Program-made: the position numbers and the translations under genes
Notes under the pieces: generated by a model
Told to the model about the DNA's origin: nothing
Seen by the model: only the letters and a program-made list of their open reading frames with translations
Database searches by the model: none
NCBI GenBank assembly: GCA_002632325.1
Contig: NSJK01000012.1
Coordinates: 1-64,000, forward strand
Source of the DNA: Lysobacterales bacterium
GTDB taxonomy: Bacteria; Pseudomonadota; Gammaproteobacteria; Xanthomonadales; Rhodanobacteraceae
Direction of reading: 5' to 3'
Length of the DNA stretch: 64,000 nt
Shown: one piece after another, positions 61,913 to 64,000 of the stretch
How positions within the stretch are numbered: position 1 is the first letter of the stretch
How the letters are laid out: every line of letters starts with the position of its first letter

Positions 61913-63934
61913 ATGTCCCCGATTTTTCTCTGCGCGTTGACGGCAGCGACGCTGGCGGTGGCCGGCGTCGCACGGGCCCACACCAACGAGAGCGGCATCG
62001 ATTCGCGCAATTTCGACGCCAAGACCGCTGCTTGCGTCGATTTCTTCCAGCACGCCAATGGCGGTTGGCTCGCCGCCAACCCGATCCCGTCGCAGTACAG
62101 CCAGTGGAGCCTCGACGACGAGCTGCGCGAGCGCAATCTCGAACTGTTGCGCGAGATCCTCGAAAGCGCCGCGAAAAATCCGGGCGAGAACGGCAGCATC
62201 ACGCAGAAGATCGGCGACTTCTACGCCAGCGCGATCGACGAGTCGGCAATCGAAGCGGCCGGCTACACGCCGATCAAGGCCGAACTGGCGCGCATAGACG
62301 CGCTCAAGACCACAGCCGAAGTTGCGCTGCTGGTACGCCGCTGGCATGCGCAAGGACTTCCGGTCCTGTTCCGTCTCGAAGCCGAGTCGGACATGAAGAA
62401 TCCCGACCTCGTGATCGCCTACGCGATGCAGGGCGGCCTGGGCTTGCCCGACCGCGACTACTACCTGCGCAGCAACCCGAAATCGCGCGCTCTGATCGAC
62501 CGGTATCGCGCCCATGTCGCGCGCATGCTCGGATTGGTCGGTGTGGCCGATCCGAACCAGCAAGCCGGTTGGGTACTCGATCTGGAAACACGCTTGGCCA
62601 AAGCCTCGCTCGATCGCGTTGCCCTGCGCGAACCGCTCAACACCTATCACATGGTCGAACTGGGCGATGCCGATGCTCAGAATCCGACGCTCGACTGGAG
62701 TGCAACGTTCGCCGAACTCGGCCGCAAGGACATCGCGCGCTTCTCGCTGTCGCAGCCCAAGTTCTTTGCTGCCGCGGATCAGGCGCTCAAGCAGGTTCCC
62801 GTAGCGCACTGGCAGGCCTATCTGCGCTGGCATCTGGTCGATGCGAGCGCGGATGGACTCAGCGCCGCCTTCGTCGATGCCAACTTCGATTTCCGCTCGC
62901 GCACCTTGCGCGGCGTGCAGGAACTCAAACCGCGCTGGAAACGCGCCATCGATGCCACCAACCGCGCGCTCGGCTTTGCGCTCGGCGAGGAATACGTGCG
63001 TCGCCGCTTTCCGCCGCAGGCCAAGGAGCGCGCCCTCGTTCTGGTCAAGAACCTGCAGACCGCGCTGCGTGCACGTCTGGAGAAACTCGATTGGATGAGC
63101 GCACCCACCAGGCAGGCCGCTTATGCCAAGCTCGCCAGCTTCACACCCAAGATCGGCTATCCAGACAAATGGCGTGACTATTCGGCGCTCGCCATCCAGC
63201 GCGGCAGCTATTTCGACAACATGCGTGCCGCCGAACTGTTCGAAACCCGGCGTCAGATCGCGCGCATCGGCAAGCCGCTCGACCGCAGCGAGTGGATGAT
63301 GCTGCCGCAAACGGTCAATGCCTACTACAACCCGCTGCAGAACGAAGTGGTATTCCCCGCCGCACAGATGCAGCCACCCTACTTCGATGCCCAGGCCGAC
63401 GACGCGGTCAACTACGGCGGCATTGGCGCCGTGATCGGCCACGAACTGCTGCACGGCTTCGACGACGAAGGCAGTCGCTTCGATGCGCAAGGAAACTTGC
63501 GCGATTGGTGGACTGCGACCGACCGCAAGCGCTTCGAAGCGCGTACCGAGAAGCTGGTCAAGCAGTTCGATGCCTACGTGCCGATCGACGAGCTGCACAT
63601 CAACGGCAAGCTCACGCTCGGTGAGAACATCGCCGATCTCGGCGGCGTGCTGGTGGCCTGGGACGCCTTCGGGCTCACCGCGCAGGCCAAGCGCAGCGAC
63701 AAGATCGACGGCCTCGATCCGGCGCAGCGCTTTTTCCTTTCCTTCGCCCAGAGCTGGCGAACCCAGCAACGTCCCGAGGCCCTGCGCCTGCAAGTCCAGT
63801 CCAACGAGCATGCGCCGGCCAAGTATCGCGTCAACGGCCCGGTCAGCAACCTGCCGCAATTCTCCACCGCCTTCGGCTGCAGCAGCGGCCAAGCGATGGC
63901 GCGTCCCGCGGCAACGCGCGTGGACATCTGGTAA
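61913..63934 (+). CDS. M13-family (neprilysin-like) metalloendopeptidase
   Basis: 673 residues. Signal peptide (MSPIFLCALTAATLAVAGVARA). M13 features: CVDFFQHANGGWL near the N terminus, NAYYNPLQNEVVFPAAQMQPP, the zinc motif GHELLHGFDDEG, GENIADLGG carrying the third ligand, and a Cys near the end (FGCSSGQAM). It cleaves oligopeptides outside the cytoplasm. The ATG at 61913 is preferred over an in-frame TTG eight codons earlier. It follows the M14 gene by 87 bp and may share its transcript. Confidence 0.93.
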   Translation: MSPIFLCALTAATLAVAGVARAHTNESGIDSRNFDAKTAACVDFFQHANGGWLAANPIPSQYSQWSLDDELRERNLELLREILESAAKNPGENGSITQKIGDFYASAIDESAIEAAGYTPIKAELARIDALKTTAEVALLVRRWHAQGLPVLFRLEAESDMKNPDLVIAYAMQGGLGLPDRDYYLRSNPKSRALIDRYRAHVARMLGLVGVADPNQQAGWVLDLETRLAKASLDRVALREPLNTYHMVELGDADAQNPTLDWSATFAELGRKDIARFSLSQPKFFAAADQALKQVPVAHWQAYLRWHLVDASADGLSAAFVDANFDFRSRTLRGVQELKPRWKRAIDATNRALGFALGEEYVRRRFPPQAKERALVLVKNLQTALRARLEKLDWMSAPTRQAAYAKLASFTPKIGYPDKWRDYSALAIQRGSYFDNMRAAELFETRRQIARIGKPLDRSEWMMLPQTVNAYYNPLQNEVVFPAAQMQPPYFDAQADDAVNYGGIGAVIGHELLHGFDDEGSRFDAQGNLRDWWTATDRKRFEARTEKLVKQFDAYVPIDELHINGKLTLGENIADLGGVLVAWDAFGLTAQAKRSDKIDGLDPAQRFFLSFAQSWRTQQRPEALRLQVQSNEHAPAKYRVNGPVSNLPQFSTAFGCSSGQAMARPAATRVDIW

Positions 63935-63972
63935 CCAACCCGCTTTCCGCTTCGATCATCCAAGGAACCGTC

Positions 63973-64000
63973 ATGAAACCGCATTCGCTCAAACATCTCG
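63973..64000 (+). CDS. Start of a further CDS, truncated by the window edge
   Basis: An ATG with AAGGA eight bases upstream opens MKPHSLKHL and runs off the window. Position after the M13 gene and a basic N terminus fit another exported protein, but too little is visible to identify it. Confidence 0.45.

Noticed and set aside
59951..63892. 1313-residue minus-strand open frame opposite the M14 and M13 peptidase genes
   Set aside because: It spans two well-supported plus-strand genes with zinc motifs and signal peptides; no family features of its own.

Overview
The window is high-GC (roughly two-thirds G+C), densely packed proteobacterial chromosome. Gene order points to Gammaproteobacteria: gloB facing a yafS-like methyltransferase, rnhA and dnaQ; rluC divergent from rne; the rpsF-rpsR-rplI block. 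The high GC, palindromes headed by GTAG, abundant secreted metalloproteases and the recurring DRIF-x-x-GF-[DE] motif suggest the Xanthomonadales/Lysobacterales, perhaps the Rhodanobacteraceae. That placement is inference; the window contains no rRNA gene to confirm it.

Layout. 1-7.2 kb: the end of a CusA-like metal pump, then a three-gene minus-strand unit made of an MmeI-like type IIL restriction-modification enzyme, a PcfJ-HIRAN protein and a small two-TM protein. 7.3-7.7 kb: an array of GTAG palindromes. 7.7-11.3 kb: a secreted M9 collagenase divergent from a PAS-AraC regulator, then a GGDEF-gene remnant. 11.4-19.4 kb: a tightly overlapping RND efflux operon (lipoprotein adaptor plus two RND pumps) with a perfect operator-like inverted repeat upstream. 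19.8-28.2 kb: two small cytochromes c, nfuA, a pterin dehydratase, a HAD phosphatase, rluC, rne, a NarL-type response regulator and tRNA-Ser(UGA). 28.4-34.3 kb: a methyltransferase-PP2C fusion, then dnaQ-rnhA-yafS-like divergent from gloB-mltD. 34.26-34.55 kb: a 292-bp MITE-like element whose left end supplies the mltD stop codon. 34.6-38.2 kb: a phasin, a long two-domain fatty acyl-CoA reductase, an acyl-CoA-binding protein and a TetR regulator, a coherent storage-lipid/fatty-alcohol neighbourhood. 38.2-42.4 kb: rhomboid protease, FMN reductase, the S6-S18-L9 operon, a membrane protein and an IscA-like protein. 42.5-50.2 kb: asnS, two small proteins, then genes for the 3-hydroxyanthranilate branch of tryptophan degradation (SDR, aminomuconate-semialdehyde-type dehydrogenase, RidA-type deaminase, 3-hydroxyanthranilate dioxygenase) with a beta-carbonic anhydrase and a secreted EreA/ChaN-like protein among them. 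50.4-54.9 kb: a very large secreted metalloprotease ending in five tandem repeats. 55-64 kb: a SUOX-like/cytochrome c protein, CnoX, a TIGR03032 pair, a P-loop kinase, a DUF502 protein and two secreted peptidases (M14, M13).

Most of the window is housekeeping or ordinary accessory content. The best candidate for something undescribed is the restriction-modification/PcfJ-HIRAN/membrane-protein operon. The methyltransferase-PP2C fusion, the internally duplicated insert in one RND pump, the MITE that ends mltD and the DRIF-x-x-GF motif shared by two secreted proteases also deserve follow-up.
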